Source: Paenibacillus sp. BIC5C1 (lineage in GTDB: Bacteria > Bacillota > Bacilli > Paenibacillales > Paenibacillaceae). Taken from it: a stretch of 64,000 nucleotides of DNA. Position numbers and translations under genes: made by a program. The notes under the pieces were generated by a model. That model saw only the letters and a program-made list of their open reading frames with translations, did no database searches and was not told the origin of the DNA. The DNA is taken from positions 7,006,001-7,070,000 of the forward strand of contig NZ_CP135922.1 of assembly GCF_032399705.1 (NCBI RefSeq), in the 5' to 3' direction. Below, piece by piece: positions 25,438 through 35,458 of the stretch (position 1 is the stretch's first letter; each line of letters opens with the position of its first letter).

Positions 25438-26970
25438 CTAGTTCAAGTATGTCAACGGATTTTCCACCGTTCCGTTCTTGATAATCTCAAAATGCAGATG
25501 CGTTCCGGTCGAACGGCCCGTGTTGCCCATGACGCCGATGCTTTCACCTTTTTCAACGACTTGTCCAACCTTAACACCAATGCTGTTCAAGTGCCCATAA
25601 AGTGTTTCGTATCCATTACGATGGTTAATAATAATAACATTGCCATAACCACTCTTCTGTCCTGCAAAAGTAATCACGCCCTCATCAGACGCTTTCACGT
25701 CCCGATTACCGACAAGATCGACACCTTTGTGCTGACGACCCCAGCGTTGTCCAAAGCTGCTGCTCATCGTAGCGTTTGATACCGGCCAAGCAAATTCGCC
25801 TGTACCTTCACCGACCACTTTGGTTCCACTCAGAACCACTTCAGTAACCGCTGCTTTGATGACTTCCTGGCCAAGCCATTCCTCCTGAACGACTTCACCA
25901 TTTTCCTTCGTTATCCGATATTGCATGCTTTTCAGACCGCTTTGACCTGGACGCACCACTTTGGTTGTGCCTGCTTTGAGCTCAGCACTTTTGCGTACTT
26001 CCACCTGCGGTTTAATCTCAATCTGTTCAACCACCTGTTCTACCGATTTAACAGTAACGGCTGGTTTTGGCACCGTCAGTGTAAGCTCGTCCCCAATTTG
26101 CAGCGACGTTTCTTTGATGCCCGGGTTATGTTTGCGAATTTCGCTTTGCGTAATTTCGTATTTGGCGGCAATGGAAGAGATCGTATCTCCTTCACGCACG
26201 ACATAAGTTACAGGCGCGTCTTTACCAACGGTTAAAGCTTCAACCGCCTCGGACACATCCCATATTTTGTTTGGATCAGCCTTCACCACATCTGTCGCTA
26301 CATCTTCTTTGATGCCCACCGACTTCAGCGTAGTACTTGGCCCCTCGGCTTTCTTCGATGAGTTTGCTGATACCGACTTCGTCTTGAGCGAACTGCGCAC
26401 AGCCGATGCCGATATGTACTTGTTCTGCACTTGTTCCAGAATCGCGTCTGCTGTTGCCTGATCCTTCACAATGCCGATCACTTCACCGTCTACCTTGAGC
26501 TCTACTCCCTTGGCATAGGCGGTAAGCATGTCGCCGAGCTTGTCCAGCGTCTCATCGCTGTTGACTACGGGTTTGTATGCTTTAATGGTTTCGGTCGTGA
26601 TGCCGTCTGTGTTCAGCACCATTTCCGCCTCTGGATATTTATTTTGAAATTCATCGGTTTTGTCTGCAAATAATTTCTGTAATTGCGCCTCATCCGTGAT
26701 GGTACCAATCTCATTTCCTTTAACCATCACTTTATAATAAGGGACGGTGTTTGCAGCAACGTATTGTTTGCCTGCGAATCCGATCGATGCAGCGATGAAT
26801 AAACCGCATGCTGCTGTAATGATCCATTTGCGCGAGGCCAGAACGCGCTTTTTGTTTCCACTGAAGTTGGACATGCTCATGTTGTTTTTGTCTTCGGCCG
26901 TCCGGTGTTCCCCGGATTGTTCGTGTTCCCGGTTTTTGTCCGGTTGGCGTATGCCTCTGAAACCTTTCAT
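25438..26970 (-). CDS. M23 peptidoglycan endopeptidase with LysM and G5 domains
   Basis: 510 residues. A basic N-terminus (residues 1-48) precedes a membrane/signal helix (WIITAACGLFIAASIGFAG). Then come an uncharacterised region (70-250), a LysM domain at about 258-305 (TYVVREGDTISSIAAKYEIT), a G5 domain at about 310-390 and a C-terminal M23/LytM domain (400-508). M23 motifs are HKGVDLVG, then GHLNSIGVKVGQVVEKG and THLHFEI. It cleaves peptide cross-bridges of peptidoglycan during growth. AAAAGGAG precedes the ATG at 26970. A perfect WalR-box match about 165 bases upstream, together with the gene's place next to walR, makes it a likely WalR target. Confidence 0.93.
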   Translation of the reverse strand: MKGFRGIRQPDKNREHEQSGEHRTAEDKNNMSMSNFSGNKKRVLASRKWIITAACGLFIAASIGFAGKQYVAANTVPYYKVMVKGNEIGTITDEAQLQKLFADKTDEFQNKYPEAEMVLNTDGITTETIKAYKPVVNSDETLDKLGDMLTAYAKGVELKVDGEVIGIVKDQATADAILEQVQNKYISASAVRSSLKTKSVSANSSKKAEGPSTTLKSVGIKEDVATDVVKADPNKIWDVSEAVEALTVGKDAPVTYVVREGDTISSIAAKYEITQSEIRKHNPGIKETSLQIGDELTLTVPKPAVTVKSVEQVVEQIEIKPQVEVRKSAELKAGTTKVVRPGQSGLKSMQYRITKENGEVVQEEWLGQEVIKAAVTEVVLSGTKVVGEGTGEFAWPVSNATMSSSFGQRWGRQHKGVDLVGNRDVKASDEGVITFAGQKSGYGNVIIINHRNGYETLYGHLNSIGVKVGQVVEKGESIGVMGNTGRSTGTHLHFEIIKNGTVENPLTYLN

Positions 26971-27135
26971 GATTCTCTCCTTTTCAGCACTTCTCAGTTC
27001 GCATTTCTGTCAAGACATCACCCAGTGTGTCTGTCCCATGCTTGTCGATATTTGTATTCGGGTGTCCGCAAATCAGGACTTTAGCTGCGCTCGTAAAAGT
27101 GTCAAAATTTTAACCTTTTATCACACCCGTATACT

Positions 27136-27152
27136 TTAACACAGGTTTTACA
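27136..27152 (-). promoter_or_regulatory. WalR box upstream of the M23 peptidase gene
   Basis: Read leftward: TGTAAA, five bases (ACCTG), TGTTAA. This fits the published WalR consensus TGT(A/T)A(A/T/C)-N5-TGT(A/T)A(A/T/C) at every fixed position. Confidence 0.7.
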
Positions 27153-27350
27153 CTCATTTCAACTGTACACGTCATAGCGCAAAGCCGCGCCACGCTTGGT
27201 TTTCCTGTATTATCCATAAGATGGCAGAACAGAATTCTTCCCCATAACGCTTCTACTTCAGGTATACTATGTACTTTTGACCATTTTTTAAGACTAGGTT
27301 CTAAGACCCACCGAAATGTGTTTTCTTTTTCATAAAAATACAAACCGAAT

Positions 27351-27377
27351 ATCCCTCCCCAGATCATCTCTGGTGAG
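27351..27377 (-). terminator. Terminator of the 261-aa membrane protein gene
   Basis: ATCCCTC and CCAGA pair with TCTGG and GAGGGAT across a short loop, about 50 bases after the stop at 27429. The T run is weak. Confidence 0.55.
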
Positions 27378-27428
27378 GGATTTCGTTAACTCTTGCTATA
27401 GAGTGCCTCATATGGCTGGATTGTATGC

Positions 27429-28214
27429 TTATTCCGCCTGAAGGACTTCCATCAGATTATCGTATTCTTCGCTCGTCAGATACTTGGAGATCACCTGCTC
27501 AATATCACGCAGCTCCTGTTCCGTTAAGCCGCCTTCCATGGCGCCTGAGATTTGCTGCATCTCTTTCTGAGGCAACTTGTTCATCAGCAGGCTGAAAATC
27601 TTTTCTTTTTCCTCCAACGGCAGCTTGTCTTTCTTGCCTGTGATGTCATCCGGAGATACTACAATCTCATCATTCCCTGAAGAAGCCGTACCTGTGGAGT
27701 TCGTACCTGTGGAGTTGCCGGATGCTGTATTGTTGCCAGTTGTTGTCCCAGAATCGGTACCCGTATTTGTGCCAGCATCTGCGTCTGTTCCCGCGGCTGA
27801 GGTGCCCCCTGAGCTTGAATTCGTAGCAGAAGAGTTCGTTCCTGAACCTGCTCCTTGACCCTCATCTGTTCCCGTAGCCTCTCCTGAGCTGTTGCCTGTA
27901 TTCGCACCTGTTTCCCCGCTTTCTGTTCCATTGCCCATGACAGATATCGCATCTTCTGGAACATGTTCCTCCTCTGCTCCTGCCGGCTGATCTGTCGTTC
28001 CCGTTCCAGGCTTCTTCTCTTCACCGGACTTACCACCTAATGCACCCTGAAACATGGCCGTTAACCCCATGGGCTGCCCTTCCCACTGAATATTGAAACT
28101 CGCCAGCAGCGATTTTACATATGACTGAACGATTAATCCGGTTGTCAGCAGGGTCAGTGAACTGACCAGCATCACGGTAAGCAATATCTTAATGAACCAT
28201 TGAAGCAACTTCAT
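27429..28214 (-). CDS. Membrane-anchored protein with long Ser/Thr/Gly-rich linker
   Basis: 261 residues, family not recognised. Residues 8-32 are a membrane helix (LLTVMLVSSLTLLTTGLIVQ). Residues 62-185 are low-complexity, made of Gly/Thr/Ser/Asn/Ala (ANTGNSSGEATGTDEG; TGNNTASGNSTGTNSTG). The final 75 residues form a conserved-looking helical domain (KEKIFSLLMNKLPQKEMQQI; LTEQELRDIEQVISKYLTSE). This gives a tethered helical domain on a flexible wall-spanning stalk. It sits between purA and the WalR-box peptidase, so an envelope role is plausible. GGGAGAGAACGGG lies before the ATG. Confidence 0.75.
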   Translation of the reverse strand: MKLLQWFIKILLTVMLVSSLTLLTTGLIVQSYVKSLLASFNIQWEGQPMGLTAMFQGALGGKSGEEKKPGTGTTDQPAGAEEEHVPEDAISVMGNGTESGETGANTGNSSGEATGTDEGQGAGSGTNSSATNSSSGGTSAAGTDADAGTNTGTDSGTTTGNNTASGNSTGTNSTGTASSGNDEIVVSPDDITGKKDKLPLEEKEKIFSLLMNKLPQKEMQQISGAMEGGLTEQELRDIEQVISKYLTSEEYDNLMEVLQAE

Positions 28215-28329
28215 TCCCGTTCTCTCCCTCCGTTTTCCGACCCCATATCACATTCGATGTTTCAGGATCTATGAGTCTACTGTTAACCAGTATTGACGGA
28301 AATTCAGGGATTATATCAGGAAGACATGC

Positions 28330-28371
28330 GAAAAACCCCAGCCATCGCTAATTAAGCGATACCTGGGGCTC
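28330..28371 (-). terminator. purA terminator
   Basis: Read leftward: AGCCCCAG and ATCGCTTA / TAGCGAT pairing, then CTGGGGTTTTT. A strong intrinsic terminator about 70 bases after the purA stop. Confidence 0.85.
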
Positions 28372-28439
28372 TATGATGCCATATAGACATATCATTTGGA
28401 TGAACGTTTAACTTCGTATTGCCGGGTTAACCTAGCTGC

Positions 28440-29825
<1,386 letters not shown>

Positions 29826-29837
29826 CTAACGGACAGT

Positions 29838-29881
29838 GAAAATCCCCCTCGGTTTACATCCAAGGGAAGGTTTTCGCTGCT
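29838..29881 (-). promoter_or_regulatory. Hairpin at the 5' end of the purA leader
   Basis: Read leftward, GCGAAAACC-TTCCCTTGG pairs with CCGAGGGGGATTTTCAC with two mismatches. It would begin within about ten bases of the predicted transcription start and so forms the 5' end of the mRNA. No T run follows, so it is not a terminator; it could stabilise the message. Confidence 0.45.
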
Positions 29882-29897
29882 TTAACGCAGCAGTACT

Positions 29898-29926
29898 AGT
29901 GTACCAGTCCCTTTTTTCAAAGTCAA
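29898..29926 (-). promoter_or_regulatory. purA promoter
   Basis: Read leftward: -35 TTGACT, a 17-base spacer, -10 TACACT. This is a good sigma-A promoter, placing the start of transcription about 165 bases before the purA ATG. Confidence 0.7.
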
Positions 29927-29935
29927 ATCAAATGG

Positions 29936-29969
29936 CGAACAATTAGATATAGTCAAACTCTAATGTTCG
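29936..29969 (-). promoter_or_regulatory. Palindromic PurR operator upstream of purA
   Basis: CGAACAATTA and TAATGTTCG face each other across 15 bases. This is the two-PurBox architecture of Gram-positive PurR regulons, where the repressor acts with PRPP as effector. It lies just upstream of the -35 element, as in Bacillus subtilis purA. Confidence 0.75.
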
Positions 29970-29992
29970 GAATTGACTCTATATTGCGACGC

Positions 29993-30041
29993 AAAAAACC
30001 GGCGAAGCCAGTCAAATCTTGCTTGACGGCTAACCCCGGTT
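29993..30041 (-). terminator. Terminator of the dnaB operon
   Basis: Read leftward: AACCGG, TAGCC, GTCAAG pair with TTGAC, GGCT, CCGGTT, followed by TTTTTT. A second hairpin (ggggacag / ctgtcccc, 30123-30172) lies right at the dnaB stop. Confidence 0.8.
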
Positions 30042-30171
30042 ATACGCTACGCGTTTAAATCCAACGCTATATGTCGTATTCACAACGTATTTATGAGTTC
30101 ATATAATCTAATGATTGATGTCGGGGACAGACGATTTCACTTTCCCAATGGAAGCAGTCTGTGCCTGTCCC

Positions 30172-31533
30172 CTACATGGCAAAGGCATCATTATGTGCCC
30201 GCTCGTAGTTAACGAATTTATTAAAGTTTTTTAGGAAGACCAGTTCCACCGTACCTACCGGACCATTACGCTGTTTGGCGATAATAATCTCGATAATGTT
30301 TTTCTTCTCGGTCTCCTGGTTATAGTAGTCATCCCGGTATAGGAACGCAACGATGTCGGCATCTTGCTCGATCGAACCCGATTCCCGCAAGTCACTCATC
30401 ATCGGGCGTTTATCCTGACGCTGCTCTACACCCCGGCTCAGCTGAGACAAGGCAATAACCGGAACTTCCAGTTCCCGTCCAATCTGTTTCAGTGTACGCG
30501 AAATCTCGGATACCTCTTGTTGACGGTTCTCGCCGGCTTTACCGCGTCCACTAATCAGTTGAAGGTAGTCGATCAGAATCATGCCAAGGCCTTTCTCTTT
30601 CTTGAGACGACGGCATTTCGCACGAATGTCAGCTACGGTGATCCCTGGCGTATCGTCAATGTAGATATTGGCTTCATTCAAGGCTGCAATACCCATCGTC
30701 AGCTTCTGCCAATCTTCATCACCTTTGAAGTCACCCATACGCATGACACCCGCATCCAGATTGGCCTCTGCACAGATCATACGCTGTACGAGCTGTGCGG
30801 CTGACATCTCCAGACTGAATATCGCAACCGTCTCCTGCGCTCGAATGGCTACATTCTGAGCGATATTGAGGGCAAAGGCGGTCTTACCTACAGATGGACG
30901 TGCAGCTACAATAATCAAGTCACTCCGCTGGAATCCGGCGGTCATCTTGTCCAGATCGATGAACCCTGACGGAATGCCCGTCGTCGTTCCCCGGTTCTGA
31001 TGCAGCGTCTCTACTCGGTCGAATACTTCCATCAGTACATCCTGAATGGCTATAAAACCGCTACTGGAACGCCGGTTGGAAATCTCCAGAATGCGCCGCT
31101 CTGCTTCTCCAAGCATAGCCGCGACATCCTCACCACCCGTGTATCCTTCACTCACAATTTGCGTAGCTGTACGAATCAGGCGACGCAGCATGGATTTCTC
31201 TTCGATAATCTGAGCGTAATAATCCACGTTCGCGGCAGTCGGAACACCATGAGCCAGCTTCGCCAGATAACTGACGCCGCCGATGTCCTCAAGCTCGCCT
31301 TTATCCTTCAGCAGCGAAGTCAGTGTCACAAGGTCAATCGGCTGATTTCCCTCGCCAAGCTGGATCATCGCTTCAAAAATTAATTGATGGGGTTTATCAT
31401 AGAAATCCTCGGTTTGCACCCGTTCCATCGCTGTAATCAGGGCTTCGCCCTGCAACAGGATTGCACCCAGCACGGCCTGTTCGGCTTCCAGGTTCTGTGG
31501 GGGAATCCGGTCGAATAACATTTCGCCGCCCAT
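30172..31533 (-). CDS. dnaB: Replicative DNA helicase
   Basis: 453 residues (called dnaC in Bacillus subtilis). The N-terminal DnaB domain runs to about 110 (IPPQNLEAEQAVLGAILLQG). The RecA-like helicase domain has Walker A AARPSVGKTAFAL near 210, Walker B ILIDYLQLISG near 320, and the DnaB motif QQEVSEISRTLKQIGRELEV. It unwinds DNA at the fork as a hexamer. It starts one base after the rplI stop and shares that operon. Confidence 0.98.
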   Translation of the reverse strand: MGGEMLFDRIPPQNLEAEQAVLGAILLQGEALITAMERVQTEDFYDKPHQLIFEAMIQLGEGNQPIDLVTLTSLLKDKGELEDIGGVSYLAKLAHGVPTAANVDYYAQIIEEKSMLRRLIRTATQIVSEGYTGGEDVAAMLGEAERRILEISNRRSSSGFIAIQDVLMEVFDRVETLHQNRGTTTGIPSGFIDLDKMTAGFQRSDLIIVAARPSVGKTAFALNIAQNVAIRAQETVAIFSLEMSAAQLVQRMICAEANLDAGVMRMGDFKGDEDWQKLTMGIAALNEANIYIDDTPGITVADIRAKCRRLKKEKGLGMILIDYLQLISGRGKAGENRQQEVSEISRTLKQIGRELEVPVIALSQLSRGVEQRQDKRPMMSDLRESGSIEQDADIVAFLYRDDYYNQETEKKNIIEIIIAKQRNGPVGTVELVFLKNFNKFVNYERAHNDAFAM

Positions 31534-31534
31534 C

Positions 31535-31978
31535 TTACTCTTCCGTTACCTGTACCTTCAAGGTAGCCTTCACTTCAGGGTGAACCTTGACGGTGACTTG
31601 TGTTACGCCGAGTGTGCGAATAGGCTCGTCCAGCTCAATTTTGCGTTTGTCGACTTTCAGACCTTTCGCTGCCAGAGCTTCTGCGATTTGTTTGCTCGTG
31701 ATTGCTCCGAACAGACGGCCGCCTTCGCCAGATTTTGCTTTCAGTTCAGTCACTTCAGCTTCCAGCTTTTTAGCCAGAGCTTCCGCTTCTGCTTTTTCTT
31801 CCTGCTTACGTCTGTCTTCCGCTGCCTTCTGGTTATCCAATGTTTTCATGTTTCCATCTGTTGCTGGACGTGCGATTCCCCGTGGCAGAAGGAAGTTCTG
31901 TGCGTATCCCTCGGACACTTCCTTCACTTGTCCTTTTTTACCTTGACCCTTCATATCTTTTATAAAAATGACTTTCAT
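31535..31978 (-). CDS. rplI: Ribosomal protein bL9
   Basis: 147 residues. The start MKVIFIKDMKGQGKKGQVKE and NFLLPRGIA are family hallmarks of the N-terminal RNA-binding domain. A long connecting helix (KQEEKAEAEALAKKLEAEVT) leads to the C-terminal domain (GRLFGAITSKQIAEAL). It binds 23S rRNA near the L1 stalk base. The ATG overlaps the gdpP stop (ATGA). Confidence 0.98.
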   Translation of the reverse strand: MKVIFIKDMKGQGKKGQVKEVSEGYAQNFLLPRGIARPATDGNMKTLDNQKAAEDRRKQEEKAEAEALAKKLEAEVTELKAKSGEGGRLFGAITSKQIAEALAAKGLKVDKRKIELDEPIRTLGVTQVTVKVHPEVKATLKVQVTEE

Positions 31979-33963
31979 TCGAACAAACCCTCTTCCTTTT
32001 CGATTTCAGCCAGTACGTTCGTCAGCCGTTTTTCCGCCTCTCCAAGCGTTCCTTCAAGCTGCACGGCAGCATTCGTCAAATGTCCGCCACCGCCCAGTCG
32101 TTCCATGACCACCTGAACATTCATGCGACCCAGCGATCTCGCGCTGATGCCAATCAGTCCATCCGGTCGTTCACTAATGACAAATGAAGCGACCACGTCG
32201 GTCATATTGAGCAATGTGTCCGCCACTTGGGCGATCATCATCTGTGGAATCTTGTTGCCAGGGTCTGTGACCGCCAGCGCAATGTTCCCGTATACCATTT
32301 TAGCATGCTTTATGATTTCTGCCTTAGCAATATATTCTGACAAATCTTCTTTCATCAGCCGCTGGATCATAATGGTATCTGCACCACTACGACGCAGGAA
32401 GCCTGCCGCTTCAAACGTTCTCGATCCCGTATGGAGTGCAAAATGCTTCGTATCCACCGTAATCCCGGCTAATAATGCCGTCGCTTCCAGTGGAGTAAAT
32501 TGCACCTTGTCGTGAATATATTGGAGTAGCTCAGTCACCAGTTCTGCTGCCGAGGAGGCATATGGTTCCAGATAGATCAACACAGCATCGTTAATGAATT
32601 CTTCACCCCTACGGTGATGATCCACAACCACGACACGCGTAGCGGATTGAACCAGCTTCGGCTCCATTGTCATGGATGCCTTGTGTGTATCGACAACAAC
32701 GAGCAACGTATGCTCCGTCATCATCTGGGTGGCCTGTTCCGGCGATACAAAGGCTTTGGACAGCTTTTCATCCTTATTTACCTGTTCCATCATGCGTTCA
32801 ATGGAAGGATTGGGCCCATCCAGTACAATTCGTGCTTCCACATTGTACAGACTTGCCGCTTTCCATACCCCAATAGACGCACCAATCGCATCCATATCAG
32901 GCATTTTGTGGCCCATGATAATTACCCGGTCGCTCTCCTGCATCAGATCACGCAATGCATGTGCGATAACCCGGGCTCTTACCCGTGTACGTTTCTCAAC
33001 CGCGTTAGACTTCCCACCGTAAAAGGACAACCGTTGTCCAGATTTGACGGCAGCCTGGTCACCACCACGGCCAAGTGCCATATCCAGACTGGACTGAGCT
33101 AGTTCTCCCATCTCACTGATGGAATCCGAACCAAATGCCAGTCCTACACTTAGTGTCATTGGCACCTTAAGATCAGCGGTCATCTCACGGACTTCATCCA
33201 GAATGACAAACCGGCTCTGCTCCAGTTCCTGCAAAGACTTATAGTTCAGCATCATGAGATAACGATCAGAGGAGAGGCGGCGCAGGTACACCTCATACCG
33301 TTTCGCCCAGGACGTGATCTCACTTGTTACGCGGGCAATCAGTGCAGTTCGCTGCTGGTCGTCCATGCCTTGGGCTGCTTCGTCCAGATTATCGAGAACC
33401 AGAATGCCCAGTGCAATGCGTTCATTCTCATATTTATCACGAAGAATGGCTAGCTCCGTAATCTCGTAGACATATACATACCGTTCCTGCGGATTATGGA
33501 TAACACCATAATATCGATCATCCAGTTGGAATTCGTCATGAAGTTCCTTGGACGGCTCCTTGGTCCCATCCTTTTTTTCCTTCGGTTGAGGAAGTTTAGG
33601 AAATAAATTTTGCAGCGGATTGCCTACCATCGTCTTCTCTTGGAACATGTCCGCGACGAAGCGATTATGCCACTCTACGGTACGATCTTCGCTGTACAGC
33701 ACAATACCGAATGGGAGCATGCTGACCGCTTCTCCCTCCATTCGCTTAATCCGAATGGACAGGCCATTAATGTAGTCGTTAAGCTCACGACGGAACGCGA
33801 GCTCCGCCTTAATCATGACGATTCCCAGCGCCGAAGCCAGTATCAGACTAATCAAACCAAGCGTCCAGTTGTAGATGGTCACGAACATAACAAGCAGAAG
33901 CAGCAGTATGAACGCCCATACGGTATAGTAGCCGTGCCAGCGTTTCTTCAGAAATTTAGGCAT
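31975..33963 (-). CDS. gdpP: Cyclic-di-AMP phosphodiesterase GdpP
   Basis: 662 residues. Two membrane helices lie in the first 55 residues (YYTVWAFILLLLLVMFVTIY; LGLISLILASALGIVMI). A PAS-like domain follows (85-165), then a degenerate GGDEF domain (170-305) and a DHH-DHHA1 phosphoesterase (340-655). DHH motifs are GHKMPDMDAIGASIG, VVDTHK, VVVDHHRRG and GGGGHLTNAA. It hydrolyses c-di-AMP, which sets potassium uptake, osmotic balance and wall stress tolerance. Operon order is mazG-like, yybS, gdpP, rplI, dnaB. Confidence 0.97.
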   Translation of the reverse strand: MPKFLKKRWHGYYTVWAFILLLLLVMFVTIYNWTLGLISLILASALGIVMIKAELAFRRELNDYINGLSIRIKRMEGEAVSMLPFGIVLYSEDRTVEWHNRFVADMFQEKTMVGNPLQNLFPKLPQPKEKKDGTKEPSKELHDEFQLDDRYYGVIHNPQERYVYVYEITELAILRDKYENERIALGILVLDNLDEAAQGMDDQQRTALIARVTSEITSWAKRYEVYLRRLSSDRYLMMLNYKSLQELEQSRFVILDEVREMTADLKVPMTLSVGLAFGSDSISEMGELAQSSLDMALGRGGDQAAVKSGQRLSFYGGKSNAVEKRTRVRARVIAHALRDLMQESDRVIIMGHKMPDMDAIGASIGVWKAASLYNVEARIVLDGPNPSIERMMEQVNKDEKLSKAFVSPEQATQMMTEHTLLVVVDTHKASMTMEPKLVQSATRVVVVDHHRRGEEFINDAVLIYLEPYASSAAELVTELLQYIHDKVQFTPLEATALLAGITVDTKHFALHTGSRTFEAAGFLRRSGADTIMIQRLMKEDLSEYIAKAEIIKHAKMVYGNIALAVTDPGNKIPQMMIAQVADTLLNMTDVVASFVISERPDGLIGISARSLGRMNVQVVMERLGGGGHLTNAAVQLEGTLGEAEKRLTNVLAEIEKEEGLFE

Positions 33964-33974
33964 GACTCATCACC

Positions 33975-34886
33975 CTATCGTTTTGGTTTCGATATTGCCT
34001 CGCGAAGCGGGAACGCCAGATCGATAATCCCGATAATCCGCAGCGGTCCAATGAAGAAGACTGCTGCCGCCAGCAAATATGGTACAACCGGATTCCATTT
34101 CTTTGCATGTGAGAGAAAGAAGAAGAAGCCGATAGCTTGAATCATGAAGCCCAAATTGATTAGAGGCGACAAGTTCATGGCAATCATGGTCCAGTACGAT
34201 CCGTCACTCTGTCTGGATATCACTTCGAACAACAATGCCAGGAAGTAATACCAGATCAGGGCACGCGGCATACGCCATTCACGCGCAGGTGGAAATTTCG
34301 GTACAACCACACCCATAACGTTCAGAATCGGACGTGCAATGAGATGTGTGATTAGAGCCATGACCAGAGACGTGACCACCAAGGCGAATGGAATCATAAG
34401 CTGCGTCTGTCTTGCGACATCCTGTGTCATTTCAGGTGTCCATACAAACCCATTTACCATCTGACTGGATGAATTCGTCAGCGGTTCAATCGTCAATCTG
34501 ACCACATCATCAATATAACTCGACAAATCAAACTGGAAGATTACACTTCCAATCAACAGGACCAACAGATATTCGGCCAGCATGGCTCCGCTTCCTACCA
34601 TTAGGGCGAATAGGGCTGACTTTTTTTTCTTGTACGCATTGCCCATAACAATGGCGGGCAGGGTGAACAAAAGCAGTAATAACAAATAAATCGGACTAAA
34701 TATGACCAAAATAATCGCCACTGGGACGAGATGCCATATGAATGATTTTACCGGTAATGAAGCAAACAAAATAACTCCAGGTATCATCATGAAAAATATG
34801 GCCAGAACCGATAAAGGAGTTAACAGCGAAAGTAGCAAGAGCAGATAAACTACGCTCCAGACAGCTGATTTAAAGCTAAATTTCAA
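33975..34886 (-). CDS. yybS: YybS family membrane protein (DUF2232)
   Basis: About 303 residues with eight or so membrane helices (VVYLLLLLSLLTPLSVLAIF; LLLLLFTLPAIVMG; YLLVLLIGSVIFQF; ALVVTSLVMALITHLIARPI). The match to DUF2232/YybS is supported by position directly before gdpP. The frame opens at a GTG (34895) that overlaps the preceding stop, but AGAGGTGA covers that GTG. The TTG at 34886, giving MKFSFKSAVW, is the better start. The function is unknown. Confidence 0.85.
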   Translation of the reverse strand: MKFSFKSAVWSVVYLLLLLSLLTPLSVLAIFFMMIPGVILFASLPVKSFIWHLVPVAIILVIFSPIYLLLLLLFTLPAIVMGNAYKKKKSALFALMVGSGAMLAEYLLVLLIGSVIFQFDLSSYIDDVVRLTIEPLTNSSSQMVNGFVWTPEMTQDVARQTQLMIPFALVVTSLVMALITHLIARPILNVMGVVVPKFPPAREWRMPRALIWYYFLALLFEVISRQSDGSYWTMIAMNLSPLINLGFMIQAIGFFFFLSHAKKWNPVVPYLLAAAVFFIGPLRIIGIIDLAFPLREAISKPKR

Positions 34887-34891
34887 CAAAT

Positions 34892-35194
34892 TCACCTCTT
34901 ACGCATGTGATCTTCTAGCGCGGAAATATCCTGGTACCAATCTTCCAACTGGTGACCTTCCTGTTTATGCTTTTTCAATTTCTCAACAAGCAGTGCATCC
35001 AGATCCTTGAAAGGAATACCGAGCCTGCGGCCCAATATGTAACTACTCATCATCAAACTGGCGAGACTGTCCCCGATTCGGGTTGTACTGCCTTCCCATA
35101 ACGCTTTGAATAATCGGGATACCTGATCAAGTACTTCGGTTTTAAGCCATTCAATCACTTTAGCGCGTTTGGCTACATCCAGTTCTTTAGGCAT
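34892..35194 (-). CDS. MazG-like protein
   Basis: About 100 residues, all helical: MPKELDVAKRAKVIEWLKTE, then LFKALWEGSTTRIGDSLASL and HKQEGHQLEDWYQDISALED. It resembles the Bacillales 'MazG-like family protein' that precedes yybS. MazG enzymes hydrolyse nucleoside triphosphates, but this short form shows no clear EExxE(x)12ExxD metal site, so activity is doubtful. A GTG at 35209 opens the frame but touches GGGGGAGA, hence the ATG at 35194. First gene of the gdpP-dnaB operon. Confidence 0.75.
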   Translation of the reverse strand: MPKELDVAKRAKVIEWLKTEVLDQVSRLFKALWEGSTTRIGDSLASLMMSSYILGRRLGIPFKDLDALLVEKLKKHKQEGHQLEDWYQDISALEDHMRKR

Positions 35195-35458
35195 ATTGGC
35201 GAAAGTCACTCTCCCCCGAAAAAGCTTTATTCTCCATTATAGCATAAAAAGGGGGGCCGCAAAATTACCCCAAAAAGCGGAGAAGTCCTCCGAAACTTAT
35301 CTCAGGTACTTTGCGGGGACCCCGTAGAACGAATTCGTATTTTATCTTGTCAAAAATTCATTTAAGTTCGCTCTTGTTCAGCTCTTCTTAAGTTTAACAT
35401 GATACCGGACGGCTGTGATTATCCACGTTGCTGCAACAATATCGAAATTTGTTTCGAC

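Larger units (their letters stand above)
26971..27428. other. Intergenic region with WalR box
   Basis: About 460 bases. The left part is the leader of the M23 gene and holds a WalR box. A leftward 85-codon frame at 27110-27367 has no family resemblance and covers the promoter region, so I reject it. A strong hairpin at 27351-27377 (ATCCCTC-CCAGA / TCTGG-GAGGGAT) follows the neighbouring 261-aa gene and probably terminates it. Confidence 0.55.

Noticed and set aside
27110..27367. Leftward 85-codon frame
   Set aside because: It covers the WalR box and promoter region of the M23 gene and has no family resemblance.
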